Of a DNA stretch of 64,000 nucleotides, positions 54,783 through 63,399 are shown piece by piece. The DNA is from Pseudalkalibacillus salsuginis. GTDB lineage: Bacteria; Bacillota; Bacilli; Bacillales; Fictibacillaceae. A program made the position numbers and the translations under genes. The stretch spans positions 964,688 through 1,028,687 of the forward strand of contig NZ_JAKJHW010000001.1 in NCBI RefSeq assembly GCF_021646685.1, read 5' to 3'. Under the pieces are notes generated by a model that saw only the letters and a list, made by a program, of their open reading frames with translations, did not search any database and was not told the origin of the DNA. The first letter of the stretch is position 1. Every line of letters begins with the position of its first letter.

Positions 54783-54900
54783 TCAAATCCCTTGAATCTT
54801 CTAAAAATTTGTAACCTTTTGAAAATATTCTAGCATTAAATATAGTTTGTTGTAAACCTTTTTTTATATAAAAGGAGCAATCGTTCCATTTTTTTATTAG

Positions 54901-54943
54901 AAAAGGACATTAACTTAGCATAGAGCTTAATTAATGTCCTTTT
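54901..54943. terminator. Bidirectional terminator
   Basis: Stem AAAAGGACATTAA / TTAATGTCCTTTT, loop of 17 bases, near the right side of the island. Confidence 0.75.
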
Positions 54944-55160
54944 ACTAAAATTGTAGCAGGCTCAGGGGTAATCCAAAGTTTTTAACCAACTGTTCTTGAA
55001 ACACAAAAACATAAACCAAAAGATTTAGAGAATTATGAACTAAAATCTTTAATGAGAGGTACTCTTCAATTAGCTGATACAGTAATATGATTTTCGAACG
55101 AATAAATATACATGGTATTGTATGACTCCATGTGTCTTTGTATTTGATTTTAAATTTGAA

Positions 55161-55256
55161 TCGGCACGCCATAAAAATAACCCTTGGCATAAACGTTGTT
55201 ATGCCAAGGGTTATTAGATGTTATCCGATTGAGCCTTCCATTTCGAATTTAATTAA
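55161..55256 (-). pseudogene. Copy of the sufB 3' end with intact terminator (island right boundary)
   Basis: On the minus strand the frame ends LIKFEMEGSIG and TAA (stop at 55221-55223), the C-terminus I recall for SufB. It is followed by the perfect hairpin AATAACCCTTGGCATAA / TTATGCCAAGGGTTATT. No more of sufB precedes it. The same block, decayed, is at 19339-19425. Further right, GGCACAAATTTGGCACGAAA (55361-55380) may be the residue of an integrase end. The stretch 55257-55524 contains no intact gene. Confidence 0.7.
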
Positions 55257-55524
55257 AAAGCGCTTTCAAACCCTTTTTTACTTTTGTAAAAACGTTAATA
55301 TATCAAGGTTTTGAGGAATATATACTATTCAAAACAATTCACCTTTTGTCAATCTTAGTTGGCACAAATTTGGCACGAAATTGGCACGTTTTTCAACTTA
55401 AAGAATTACAATAAGTTGTTAAAAATTATCTCTTAGTAAGAGTAATTAAACAAATATAATCCATATATAATAAGAAAGAGATTCGATATAACCCAATATA
55501 TGATGATCATACATTTTACTCATG

Positions 55525-55561
55525 ACTTATTCAATTAAAGCGCCCCCGTTTGTTGAGTAAG
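55525..55561. repeat. Cassette-like short element 1
   Basis: CTTATTCAA and TTGAGTAAG arms enclose GCGCCCCCG, downstream of the GNAT gene and its small neighbour (minus strand). First of nine elements in 55.5-63.4 kb. Confidence 0.65.
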
Positions 55562-55568
55562 CAATGTT

Positions 55569-55690
55569 TTAATCAAATTTTGCAAATGATACTAAATCTC
55601 CTTTAGGATTACGTATTTTAGGGAGAATTTCTTCGTAAAATCCTTTTCGAGTTACAGGAGTATCGTCAATCATCCTGTCATACTCTTCGA
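55569..55690 (-). pseudogene. Fragment of an unidentified gene
   Basis: The minus-strand frame ends EYDRMIDDTPVTRKGFYEEI, then LPKIRNPKGDLVSFAKFD and a stop. The composition is protein-like but no start or ribosome-binding site remains. I do not recognise the family. Confidence 0.45.
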
Positions 55691-55810
55691 TTCATTTTCA
55701 CTCATTTTGTTCTGAGTCAATAGACGTTTATTATATTTTAATCCCTGTACGGCCAACCATAAATTTTAATTTATAATAGACACTTCCGAGGACAAAGATG
55801 TACTTGTAAT

Positions 55811-56386
55811 TCAATTTCTAGTAATATTTTTATGCTTTGTAAAATAAGCCATTAAAATTAAATCAAAATATTTTCCCGAATCAACCTTAATAGCTGCTAA
55901 TTTTCGACCTTCTTTAGTGAACCCTGCCTTTTCATATAAAGAAATAGCATTTGTATTATCAGCAAAAACCTCGAGTGAAACCTTCTCAATTAAAGAATTC
56001 TCCTTCGCCCAATTAATTAATTCCGTTAACAAAGCTTTACCAATTCCTTGATTTCTAAATTCGGCGGCGACACTCATACCAAAACTCCCATGATGCTGGA
56101 CCCTCTTTTTATTTCCATTATGAAAATCTAAAAAGCCTATAATTTCCCCCTGGTATTCAGCTAAAATTGCAAGCTTTCCTTCATCATTTAACATCTGCTT
56201 TAAGAAGTCTTTTTGCTGTTCGATTGTTATCTTAAATTCTTCCTCAGTAGTCAATAAATAGGGAGAATTACTAATTATCGCTTTATTAAATTTAAGTACC
56301 TTGTTAGCATCTTTAGTAAATGCTGTTCTCACTTGTATCGTTTCTCCATTCTTGATTTTATATCGTTTTAATTCAATTTGGCTCAA
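55811..56386 (-). CDS. GNAT family N-acetyltransferase
   Basis: A 191-residue acetyltransferase. The acetyl-CoA-binding motif A reads SVAAEFRNQGIGKALLTELI (about 123-142), followed by VSLEVFADNTNAISLYEKAG, the usual motif B. RimJ/YhhY-like members acetylate amino groups of proteins, metabolites or drugs; the substrate is unknown. It is a single gene between two cassette-like elements. Confidence 0.9.
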   Translation of the reverse strand: MSQIELKRYKIKNGETIQVRTAFTKDANKVLKFNKAIISNSPYLLTTEEEFKITIEQQKDFLKQMLNDEGKLAILAEYQGEIIGFLDFHNGNKKRVQHHGSFGMSVAAEFRNQGIGKALLTELINWAKENSLIEKVSLEVFADNTNAISLYEKAGFTKEGRKLAAIKVDSGKYFDLILMAYFTKHKNITRN

Positions 56387-56408
56387 TAAAAGACACCCCC
56401 TAAAAGAT

Positions 56409-56466
56409 CGGGTTATGCTGCTTAACTGAATAATTTCGCTTTTACACCCGTTAGCTGAACAAGGTC
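56409..56466. repeat. Cassette-like short element 2
   Basis: On the minus strand TTGTTCAGCTAACGGGTG is followed by TTATTCAGTTAAGCAGC and ATAACCCG; the two TTCAG..TAA halves repeat each other, and CGGGT/ACCCG can pair. Confidence 0.6.
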
Positions 56467-56557
56467 AATTGCTTATTCGAGATATTGAATAGGGACCTAT
56501 TGAAAAAAATTATAGTGGTTTTCGTTTTGAAAGGCTCATTTTAAAAAATACTGCCTC

Positions 56558-57472
56558 TTAATATGATAAATCTTCAACTAAATTACCAATATCTAATACC
56601 AAGTCAGGTATCCATTCACTTGCAATTGGTATAGCCTTTAACCCATAGTCTAACAACCATCGAACTACATGAATTGTCCAACAAATCCCCCCAATGTTTA
56701 TTTGCCATTCAATATCATGAGCCCAGTTTTCATCAATGTTTTCACAAAAGGCAGTAATTAAATCAGTTGGACTTATATTGTAGTCCTTAGCTGAAGTAAT
56801 TAAACAATATAAATCTCCTAAGTGGGGACTTATATAGGCTGATGACCAGTCAATAACAGCGAGTCCCTCATCGTGAATCAGTAGATTTTTTGGATGATAA
56901 TCATTATGGGTCAGTGTTTTTGGAAATTCCTTATATAACCGATTAAGATGTTTCGGTAACTCTTCCAACGCTTTTTTTAGCACATGTTGTGCAATTTCTA
57001 TATACGTTTGTTGATTTATGTACGTTAAATCATTTAATACATCTTTTTTTGAGACGAGGTAAGATAAATAATCTTTATTTGTAAGTTTTCCTTCTGTTAG
57101 AGCAACCCTTGCCTTTGTGCGGATACTTGATAAGGTTTGCGCTGCTTTAACAAAATATTTAAATTGAGGAGATTCTTCTATCGTTTGCCCTTTAAGGTCT
57201 TCCATTATTAAAGCACCAATCTTATTATCTTCATAGACGTTATAAATTGCTGGTACATTTAGCTCAAATGGGATAAGCAATTTTTTATATACTGAAACTT
57301 CACCAGAGTTTATTTCTTTTCCTATTTTAGCTATCATTGTATTTCCATCTGGCATTACTATTCTCCAAACTTCAGAAAGTGACCATTGACGTAAAGGTTC
57401 CCACTTAACTGCTTTATTTAAAATGGGAAGGAAGTCAATATAATCTCTCCAAAATTGAGGTGCATTCTCCAT
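56558..57472 (-). CDS. Phosphotransferase-family (APH-like) kinase
   Basis: A 304-residue protein of the aminoglycoside phosphotransferase / choline kinase fold. The catalytic loop is TLTHNDYHPKNLLIHD (about 187-202) and the metal-binding Asp is in AVIDWSSAYISPH (about 208). The N-terminal nucleotide-binding lobe contains MIAKIGKEINSGEVSVYKKL. Substrate unknown: these enzymes phosphorylate small alcohols, sugars or antibiotics. A single gene in the cassette-like series. Confidence 0.85.
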   Translation of the reverse strand: MENAPQFWRDYIDFLPILNKAVKWEPLRQWSLSEVWRIVMPDGNTMIAKIGKEINSGEVSVYKKLLIPFELNVPAIYNVYEDNKIGALIMEDLKGQTIEESPQFKYFVKAAQTLSSIRTKARVALTEGKLTNKDYLSYLVSKKDVLNDLTYINQQTYIEIAQHVLKKALEELPKHLNRLYKEFPKTLTHNDYHPKNLLIHDEGLAVIDWSSAYISPHLGDLYCLITSAKDYNISPTDLITAFCENIDENWAHDIEWQINIGGICWTIHVVRWLLDYGLKAIPIASEWIPDLVLDIGNLVEDLSY

Positions 57473-57543
57473 TACTATTCTCCTCCCTTCGTAAAACTAT
57501 TTTCATGTTCACATGCTCTATTTCTTTATGTAGTCATGTAATT

Positions 57544-57579
57544 CCTTGTTCCACTAAACTGCCCCGTTTGTTCAAAAAG
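57544..57579. repeat. Cassette-like short element 3
   Basis: CCTTGTTCCACTAAACTGCC then CCGTTTGTTC; strongly like CCTTATTCCACAATCCTGCC in element 9. Confidence 0.65.
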
Positions 57580-57659
57580 AAAAAAGCCACCTGGGATGGC
57601 AGCTGGATCTTAAAGTAACGCAACCCGTTTGTGTAAGTCTAGATAAACAATACAGATGA

Positions 57660-57805
57660 TTATTTTTTTTGTTTATTATTTTTAGAGGTTCCTGTAAAGG
57701 GATTTATCTTATATGTTAAATCTTTTCCAGCTTCCTTTTCTTCTTTCGAAATTCTCTTTCCTAACAAAGCATAATACCAAACAAACACCCCTAAACTTAA
57801 TAAAG
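57660..57805 (-). pseudogene. C-terminal fragment of a small membrane protein
   Basis: On the minus strand GVFVWYYALLGKRISKEEKE and AGKDLTYKINPFTGTSKNNK are read to a stop; the N-terminal part is missing at 57805, where other sequence starts. One hydrophobic stretch suggests a membrane segment. Confidence 0.45.
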
Positions 57806-57966
57806 TTGGTTATGACTTCAATGATGATGGTGAGAATTTAAAGGTGCCAGCAGAAATGGTGAAGGTTTTTAACGGAAGAAGTGTAGAAGACTTTTTCAAT
57901 CAATTTCAAGACAAAAAAATCCGTGTGACAGTTGAAGTTTTAGAAGAAATACAAGAAAAATACTAA
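57796..57966 (+). pseudogene. C-terminal fragment of an unidentified gene
   Basis: Plus-strand frame GYDFNDDGENLKVPAEMVKV, FNGRSVEDFFNQFQDKKIRV, ending EEIQEKY and TAA. No start or ribosome-binding site; the 5' part is lost. The acidic, helix-rich end is not recognised. Confidence 0.4.
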
Positions 57967-57978
57967 CGTTAAACTTTC

Positions 57979-58012
57979 TTCTTTCTATAGGGTTCGATGC
58001 CCTATAGAAAGA
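57979..58012. terminator. Strong hairpin
   Basis: TTCTTTCTATAGGG / CCCTATAGAAAGAA around TTCGATG, between the fragment and radC. A related hairpin (AAAGGGCTCGATGCCCGA) is at about 58828-58845. Confidence 0.75.
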
Positions 58013-58062
58013 ACTTATACAAAGAAATAAAAGGAAGGAGAAGCATCTCCCTCCTCCAATTT

Positions 58063-58506
58063 TTAAACATATCCTTTTTCTTTTAAGCTGGTAAACCCGA
58101 CTTCTGCATTGACAATCAGATGGTCGAGAACCTCAATCCCCATCATTTGTCCAGCCTCGACAAGACGTTTTGTCACCTCGATATCTTCCCTGGATGGTTT
58201 TGTATCTTGAGAGGGATGCTGGTGACAAAGGATGATGGCTGCACTGTTATTTAGGATTGCACTTTTGAATACTTCCCTGGGGTGAACAATGCTGGCATTG
58301 ATTGAACCTACATAACAACGATGAACGGCAACTACTCTGTTTTTTGTATTGAGACACATGACAAAGAATACTTCGCGATCATCTTCTCCGATAAATCCAG
58401 CCTCAACTTTTGCAGCATCTTCTGGAGAACGGATGATGTGTGTTTCCCCTCCTTCCACCTCTGAAATCACCTGTCTAATCCGTTGAATCTCATAAATTAT
58501 TTCCAT
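58063..58506 (-). CDS. RadC-like JAB-domain protein (mobile-element type)
   Basis: A 147-residue protein that is only the RadC/JAB metalloprotease-like domain. The motif IILCHQHPSQDTKPSREDIE (about 92-111) matches the HxHPSGxPxPSxxD metal site with small changes. Full-length RadC has an extra N-terminal helix-hairpin-helix domain, missing here. Short RadC proteins are common on integrative elements and genomic islands; no enzymatic role is established. It is preceded by a good ribosome-binding site (AAAGGAG). Confidence 0.85.
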   Translation of the reverse strand: MEIIYEIQRIRQVISEVEGGETHIIRSPEDAAKVEAGFIGEDDREVFFVMCLNTKNRVVAVHRCYVGSINASIVHPREVFKSAILNNSAAIILCHQHPSQDTKPSREDIEVTKRLVEAGQMMGIEVLDHLIVNAEVGFTSLKEKGYV

Positions 58507-59275
58507 TATGAAACAACTCCTTTCTTTGTTTGAAAAGAAAGGAATTTTTGTGAAAACGAGAGTAGAAGGATTACGAATGTATGCGCAAGCATCAAGTGGG
58601 AAGTTACGGCATCTGCAAAACCCAATGACTTAGCCAGCGTTCACGGTCGTTTTTTACCTAGTTACGCTGGCTTAGCCGACTTGGTTTTGTTTGCGGCCGT
58701 TCGACCACGCAGATCCTTTACCGAGTGATGAGCAAATAATTATACTGAGGAGAACAAAGGAAGGATAAAACCATGGATAGTGGAGGAGGCGGTGGGAACA
58801 TCCCGGAAGAGATAGACCGCCTAACGTTAAAGGGCTCGATGCCCGATTGACGTTACAAAAAGTAGGCAGTTCATTTTCTTAAGCATTCCTAAGAACTTTG
58901 TTGATACAAATTTAATTCGTTATATATATTTGGACTATTTCTCCTAACTCAAACCAATAACGACTATGTCGAATGTACTGTTTCTGGTTACAATCCATAA
59001 ACCGTAATTTTGCAGCCCCTTTCCCATTAAAACAACCTCGGTTGGTATTTATCAATCATTTAACATATAAGTTGACATATGTTTTAAATTTATTATTAAT
59101 ATATGTTTAATCTGTGTCAAATCTGTGTCAATCACCTTTATTAAAAAGATATTACCTCTTGGATAAATAACGATAGAATGTTCTGATGTCTAAGACTGAT
59201 TCTGTCAAACTTTTAAAGCGCCAGAGCTTCACCTTTAGTGAAAAAGTAAAAACAACGGCTTAAGCCGAAGGAAAT
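58507..59275. other. Non-coding stretch upstream of radC
   Basis: No intact gene. Its minus strand reads CGTTCGAC..AAAACCAAGTCGGCTAAGCC..CGTAACTAGG, part of which recalls the second dispersed repeat family. The hairpin at 58828-58845 and a partial inverted repeat, GCCAGCGTT / ACGCTGGC at 58636-58668, are the only structures I see. Confidence 0.45.
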
Positions 59276-59574
59276 TGTTTATCTTACCGAACAAGACGTG
59301 GAGTTTAATGAACGATACCGTTATTGAGTGCGTACAAAACCATTTTTCAAAAGGCGGCTGCACTGTTTGAATCACTGGCACAAAACCATTCGATGCTTAA
59401 CGGCAACAAACGGACAGTATTTACCGAACTGGATCATTTTTTATTTTATAATGGCCACGAACTTGTAATGGATCCCCAGGAAGATGTTGAATTTACAGTG
59501 GATGTCGTATTGAAAAAATGACTTTTGAAGAAATGGGAGAACGGATAGAATTTTATTCTAAAGTACTTAAATAA
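59276..59574 (+). pseudogene. Broken death-on-curing (Doc/Fic-type) toxin gene
   Basis: The frame begins with VYLTEQDVEFNERYRY, a Doc-like N-terminus, then jumps after a stop to AYKTIFQKAAALFESLAQNH and SMLNGNKRTVFTELDHFLFY (59324-59521). The Fic signature HxFx(D/E)GNK is altered to HSMLNGNKR. A 4-base overlap frameshift moves the last residues (MTFEEMGERIEFYSKVLK) to another frame. The antitoxin upstream is not intact. Probably inactive. Confidence 0.75.
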
Positions 59575-59693
59575 AGAAGCTAAGAAGAACTTTAACGGGT
59601 TCCGTTTTGAGGTACAAACACGAAATTCGCAGCCAAAATCACAAGGCAAATCGCAGAGTTTTTACAGACAGTTTCGCAAAGGAAGTCACAAGA

Positions 59694-59719
59694 AAAAGAG
59701 CTCAGATCTGAGCTCTTTT
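59694..59719. terminator. Perfect palindromic hairpin
   Basis: AAAAGAGCTCAG ATCTGAGCTCTTTT pairs fully and follows the toxin remnant. Confidence 0.7.
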
Positions 59720-59737
59720 CTCCGTTATATTATCCTG

Positions 59738-59778
59738 AGGGGCTTTATTCCATTAAAGCCCCCTATAATGGAACAAGC
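59738..59778. repeat. Cassette-like short element 4
   Basis: CTTTATTCCATTA and TAATGGAACAAG arms enclose AAGCCCCCTA, preceded by GGGG. The clearest inverted-repeat copy. Confidence 0.7.
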
Positions 59779-59827
59779 CGATATTCAAAGTTATTGTTTT
59801 AATGCTCAAGAACAATTGCTCTTTATT

Positions 59828-60361
59828 TTATTCAATTAAGTTGCCGTCCTTATCGTAGTAATTATAGGTGTATCTCTGTTCTTTATCGTCGGGTAAATCA
59901 ATCCATGTTGCGGAGTTCTTATGAATTTCAAATTCTTTTATATAAACATGTTCATTAACACCTAATTTCATTTTCGCTATTTCATTTTCTTCCGTTGTTA
60001 CCACAAGAAATAAACTAAATCGACCATCATTGTGAATTAAGAAATTAGAAAGGGAACCTCCACTACTTCTTTCAACACTATTCCACTTATAATTTCCATA
60101 TTTATTTTTTGTAAATTGAATATAAGCAGGTCTTCCATTATCTAAAAATGGAACAATCCTTTGACTCCCTATATTTTTGATCTCAATTACTTCGATAGAT
60201 GAATCCTTGTGCATATCTATAGAATGTATTGTTTTGATTATAGATTCTTCATCATTACCATTAAGATAAAATGAACTATTCAAATAACCATAAATCGATA
60301 TAACGCCTAACAATAAGGCAGCAACTAAAAGTAAAAAATTTTTCTTATTCTTTACAAGCAT
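59828..60361 (-). CDS. Hypothetical membrane-anchored protein
   Basis: A 177-residue protein with one N-terminal membrane helix (NFLLLVAALLLGVISIYGYL, about 7-26) and a soluble outside domain of mixed alpha/beta character (VIEIKNIGSQRIVPFLDNGR; RRPAYIQFTKNKYGNYKW-type middle). No lipobox or known motif. A single gene in the cassette-like series; a related fold is not recognised. Confidence 0.65.
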   Translation of the reverse strand: MLVKNKKNFLLLVAALLLGVISIYGYLNSSFYLNGNDEESIIKTIHSIDMHKDSSIEVIEIKNIGSQRIVPFLDNGRPAYIQFTKNKYGNYKWNSVERSSGGSLSNFLIHNDGRFSLFLVVTTEENEIAKMKLGVNEHVYIKEFEIHKNSATWIDLPDDKEQRYTYNYYDKDGNLIE

Positions 60362-60437
60362 ACTAACCCCCCATAAACTCTTGTAAAATATATATTAAAA
60401 CAGTCTAACTCCTCAATTGTTAAATATTAAACAAAAG

Positions 60438-60482
60438 AAGCGTAATCCTTCTTAGAACAACGCCCCCTTTATGGAATAACTT
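60438..60482. repeat. Cassette-like short element 5
   Basis: GCGTAATCCTTCTTAGAACA then ACGCCCCCTTTATGGAATAA. Aligns well with element 7 (GCGTTATCCTTTTAGATCAA, GACCCCTTTTATG). Confidence 0.68.
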
Positions 60483-60494
60483 TTTTAAACAGTA

Positions 60495-61225
60495 TTACGA
60501 TGTTGATTCCCATAAAAAGATATTTAAAATAGAATCCTTGGCAGGAACCTGTAATCGATCATAACTAATTAGGAATTCACTGTTGTCATAACGGACTTCT
60601 TTAAAGTTACAGTCAATAGACCCATTATCTTTTATTAGCACTGTGGAATATGTAGCAATAGGTTTGTAATTACAACCCAAGGCCCCTGGATTAATAAAAA
60701 GTCGATTATTTGTTTTAAAATGATGAAGAATATGGTGGTGACCAAAACACACTATTTCAGCTTCATCACCATCATATAGTTTTTCAAGTTTTACTGAAGA
60801 AGGGTTGCGATCTATCGGTAGGAATTGGCCCTTACCATCTAAATGATAATGAATCAAACGTATCTTTACACCGTTAATTTCTGTAACTATGCTTTTGGGG
60901 ATCCTACATAGGAAGGGAAGAAATTTCTTATCCCATATGTTCTGCAATCCAGTAATGATGAGCCCTTTCCTCACCTTGACTTCCAGGTTCTTTACCTTCG
61001 AGTATGTTAAGAACAGCTCCATCGTGATTACCTATGACATATGTAATATTACTTCGCGAATGCAACTGCTCAAGATCTTCATTTGTTTCGTGCCCAATGG
61101 CGATTAAATCCCCCGAGACAGTATATATGATCAATCTCTCCGTCACTTTCTATATCAGAAAGTACGGCTCTTAGGGCAGAACTGTTTCCGTGAATATCTG
61201 TTAATACCGCTATTTTTGTTTGCAT
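60495..61225 (-). pseudogene. Metallophosphoesterase gene with two frameshifts
   Basis: Start ATG at 61225: MQTKIAVLTDIHGNSSALRA (metal motif DIHG), then YCLGD is reached only if one G of the run of five near 61112 is removed; DLIAIGHETNEDLEQLHSRS and YVIGNHDGA follow (GNHD). A second shift near 60940 leads to IWDKKFLPFLCRIPKSIVTE and CFGHHHILHHF, RLFINPGALG. With both shifts corrected it is a YfcE-like phosphodiesterase of about 240 residues. As given it is broken; a sequencing error at the homopolymer is possible for the first site only. Confidence 0.82.
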
Positions 61226-61258
61226 AAAACTCCCCCAACTTCGTATTTGGCGAATTCG

Positions 61259-61293
61259 GTATTTGGTTATCGCCCCGATTATGGAATAAGTAA
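61259..61293. repeat. Cassette-like short element 6
   Basis: GGTATTTGGTTATCGCCCCG then ATTATGGAATAAG; carries the same CGCCCC core and GGAATAAG arm. Confidence 0.6.
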
Positions 61294-61351
61294 CCCACTG
61301 ATACTTGCATATATTATAATGGAGTAACCAATTTCTTTTAAATAATGAAAA

Positions 61352-61678
61352 TTAAATTTTATCACCTGAAATTATGTGCCAATGTAGATGTTTCGAATCT
61401 TGGTATCTACCTAAGTTTGTAATTACTCGACAAGCACCGTAATCAGTTTCTACTTTATTAGCAACCTTTCTTACAACATCCATCAATTCATTAAATATTT
61501 CAAGTTCTTTATCCTCAATTTTAGTTAAAGAAGGAATATGAACTTTAGGTATTGCCACAATATGTACTTCATACGATGGTTTTGTATGGTGGTATGCTAT
61601 AACTTTATCCGTTTCTTCTACCTTATCCACTTCCGTATTTCCACTCAACACTTCATCGCAGTAAAAATCTTGTGTCAT
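61352..61678 (-). CDS. HIT family hydrolase
   Basis: A 108-residue HIT-fold protein. The histidine triad is in KHLHWHIISGDKI (about 95-107; pattern HxHxHx). N-terminal region VLSGNTEVDKVEETDKVIAY and IPKVHIPSLT are typical. Such enzymes hydrolyse nucleoside phosphoramidates or dinucleotides. The protein ends only a few residues after the triad, as in HINT-type members. Single gene in the cassette-like series. Confidence 0.88.
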   Translation of the reverse strand: MTQDFYCDEVLSGNTEVDKVEETDKVIAYHHTKPSYEVHIVAIPKVHIPSLTKIEDKELEIFNELMDVVRKVANKVETDYGACRVITNLGRYQDSKHLHWHIISGDKI

Positions 61679-61700
61679 AACAATAACTCCTTTTCTTCAG

Positions 61701-62076
61701 TTAGTTTAGTATGGTAGCAGTTTTAATAGATGTATTTAATTCTTCATTTAACTTTTTATAATTTATGTTCCAATAATAATAATAACCGTTAGAAATTTGA
61801 AAAATTCGTTCTCCTTTGATAAGTATACTTCCACCATAAGTAGTGTTATCTATTGTTCAAATAAGAATCTTTGTAAACTCTGGTGTTTTTTCTGGATTAG
61901 AGTCAGTAACTTTCGAATGTTTTTTCATACTTGATATTTCATTTGCAATAGTTAAGACCTTTTCTTTGTCAGTTATTAAGTATGATTTATTTTCCTTCAT
62001 AACAATTACAGAAAACTAATACCATCACTATTCCAAGAGTAATTGAAGTTAAAATCCACCAACTTCTTTTATTCAG
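61701..62076 (-). pseudogene. Hypothetical membrane-anchored protein, frameshifted
   Basis: On the minus strand NKRSWWILTSITLGIVMVLV forms a helix, then the frame shifts; KSYLITDKEKVLTIANEISS, KKHSKVTDSNPEK, an in-frame TGA at about 61858, and NTTYGGSILIKGERIFQISN, GYYYWNINYKKLNEELNTSI follow. Probably a decayed single-gene unit. No family recognised. Confidence 0.55.
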
Positions 62077-62147
62077 TACCTGTACCCCCCTTATAATTAG
62101 TATTCATATTAAACAGGAATGCTACCTGATTCTTATGCATTAAACAC

Positions 62148-62192
62148 AGGGGCGTTATCCTTTTAGATCAATGACCCCTTTTATGTATTAAA
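62148..62192. repeat. Cassette-like short element 7
   Basis: GGGGCGTTATCCTTTTAGAT then CAATGACCCCTTTTATG. The GGGG and CCCC ends may pair. Close to element 5. Confidence 0.68.
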
Positions 62193-62219
62193 TGAAATTA
62201 ACCCGTTTACTGATCATGA

Positions 62220-62687
62220 TTATTTTTGGTGACTATAATGCTTTTTAAAGAATTCTTCTAAAATCACCTTATGACTTCTAACAATATTCTCTGGTAACTC
62301 CTTCGGTTGAAAGAAATCAAATTTAATAGATTCAGCTTTGTCAACGTTTATAATTCCTTCATAACCTTCGGAATAATAGGCAGTGGTTACAACATAAAAT
62401 TCATCACCATTTTCAGCTTTTATATAATTTTGTGGACCAGAATATACATTAATAAGATTAAGTTTGCTTACCGTAAGACCTGTTTCTTCAAAAAGTTCTC
62501 GCCTAGCAGTATCTTCTGTAGATTCACCTAATTCCATCAATCCTCCAGGTATTCCCCAGGCACCATTAGGAAATTTACGTTGTTGTAATAATAACCTTCC
62601 AGTATTATCAACAATTACTGTTACTGAACCCACAAAAATTAATGGTCTATGACCTACAATCTCTCTTAAATCTTCAACATATCCCAA
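62220..62687 (-). CDS. NUDIX hydrolase
   Basis: A 155-residue protein. The NUDIX box is complete: GGLMELGESTEDTARRELFE and ETGL (about residues 48-71; G-x5-E-x7-RE-x2-EE-x-G). N-terminal LIFVGSVTVIVDNTGRLLLQ and WGIPGG fit the family. Possible substrates are nucleoside diphosphate derivatives or oxidised nucleotides. A single gene in the cassette-like series. Confidence 0.92.
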   Translation of the reverse strand: MGYVEDLREIVGHRPLIFVGSVTVIVDNTGRLLLQQRKFPNGAWGIPGGLMELGESTEDTARRELFEETGLTVSKLNLINVYSGPQNYIKAENGDEFYVVTTAYYSEGYEGIINVDKAESIKFDFFQPKELPENIVRSHKVILEEFFKKHYSHQK

Positions 62688-62807
62688 AACATAACTCTCC
62701 CTATAAATAGAATATAAAAGAATCTACAAAAATTCAGGATGCTAATACCAATTATTTCAAACTAATGGATCTAACTCAATAGTTAATTTCATAATAAAGA
62801 GACATAT

Positions 62808-62841
62808 CTACTTCGATATGCCCCCTTTTGTGGAGGAACTA
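62808..62841. repeat. Cassette-like short element 8
   Basis: TACTTCGATATGCCCCCTTT then TGTGGAGGAACTAA. The element overlaps the stop codon of the lipoprotein gene. Confidence 0.58.
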
Positions 62842-63216
62842 ATCTGTGTTTAATGTAATGGTTTCTGCATTATCATTCCATTCCACTATCACTTCTACCT
62901 TGGAGTCTTTACTAATTTTGGCAGTGGTCGGATTACCCTTTGAGCTATCTTTAAGAGAGCCGTTTTCCTCCAATGTTAAACCACTTCCTCCAAAACTCCC
63001 TGCATTAGTTTTTACATCATAAGCAATTTCTCCAACGGAATCTACATTTTCACCCTTATAATGAAGTACAAATTCCTGATCTTCATAGTCATTGTTTTGG
63101 TTAACATTCAGACTAGCTGCCCAATTTTCCGTTTCGCCAGAAAAAGTAAAGTTTTCCGAATTACAAGCTGTCAACAAAAATAGACCAACTACTAACACGG
63201 TAAGCTTTCTCTTCAT
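62839..63216 (-). CDS. Hypothetical lipoprotein
   Basis: A 125-residue lipoprotein: signal peptide LTVLVVGLFLLTACNSENFT with lipobox LTAC (Cys18). The mature part (NWAASLNVNQNNDYEDQEFV, then VKTNAGSFGGSGLTLEENG) looks like a beta-sandwich. It has an AAGGGGGG-type ribosome-binding site. Similar small lipoproteins are common in Bacillus but I know no function. It ends the cassette-like series on the right. Confidence 0.72.
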   Translation of the reverse strand: MKRKLTVLVVGLFLLTACNSENFTFSGETENWAASLNVNQNNDYEDQEFVLHYKGENVDSVGEIAYDVKTNAGSFGGSGLTLEENGSLKDSSKGNPTTAKISKDSKVEVIVEWNDNAETITLNTD

Positions 63217-63292
63217 ATTACCCCCCTTAAGATAACTTATTTAATTCCAATTATTACAAATTTATTGATGTAACTCAATTATTAATTACACA

Positions 63293-63358
63293 AAAGAGGC
63301 TAATTCTATTCTGGAAATGCCTCCTTTTTCCTTATTCCACAATCCTGCCCGATTGCTG
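63293..63358. repeat. Cassette-like short element 9
   Basis: Carries both halves: GCTAATTCTATTCTGGAAAT with GCCTCCTTTTTC (like elements 5 and 7), then CCTTATTCCACAATCCTGCC (like element 3). Lies between the lipoprotein gene and the IS. Confidence 0.65.
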
Positions 63359-63399
63359 GCTCAAAGAAATGGATAAAAGAAAAGCACAAAAACTTAACT

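Noticed and set aside
55360..55390. Integrase gene end next to the sufB block
   Set aside because: The repeated GGCAC(G/A)AA pattern recalls integrase tails, but no integrase codons can be read further upstream, so I list it only as a hint.
57979..58012. CRISPR or origin-like element
   Set aside because: Only a single hairpin is present, no spaced repeats or iterons.
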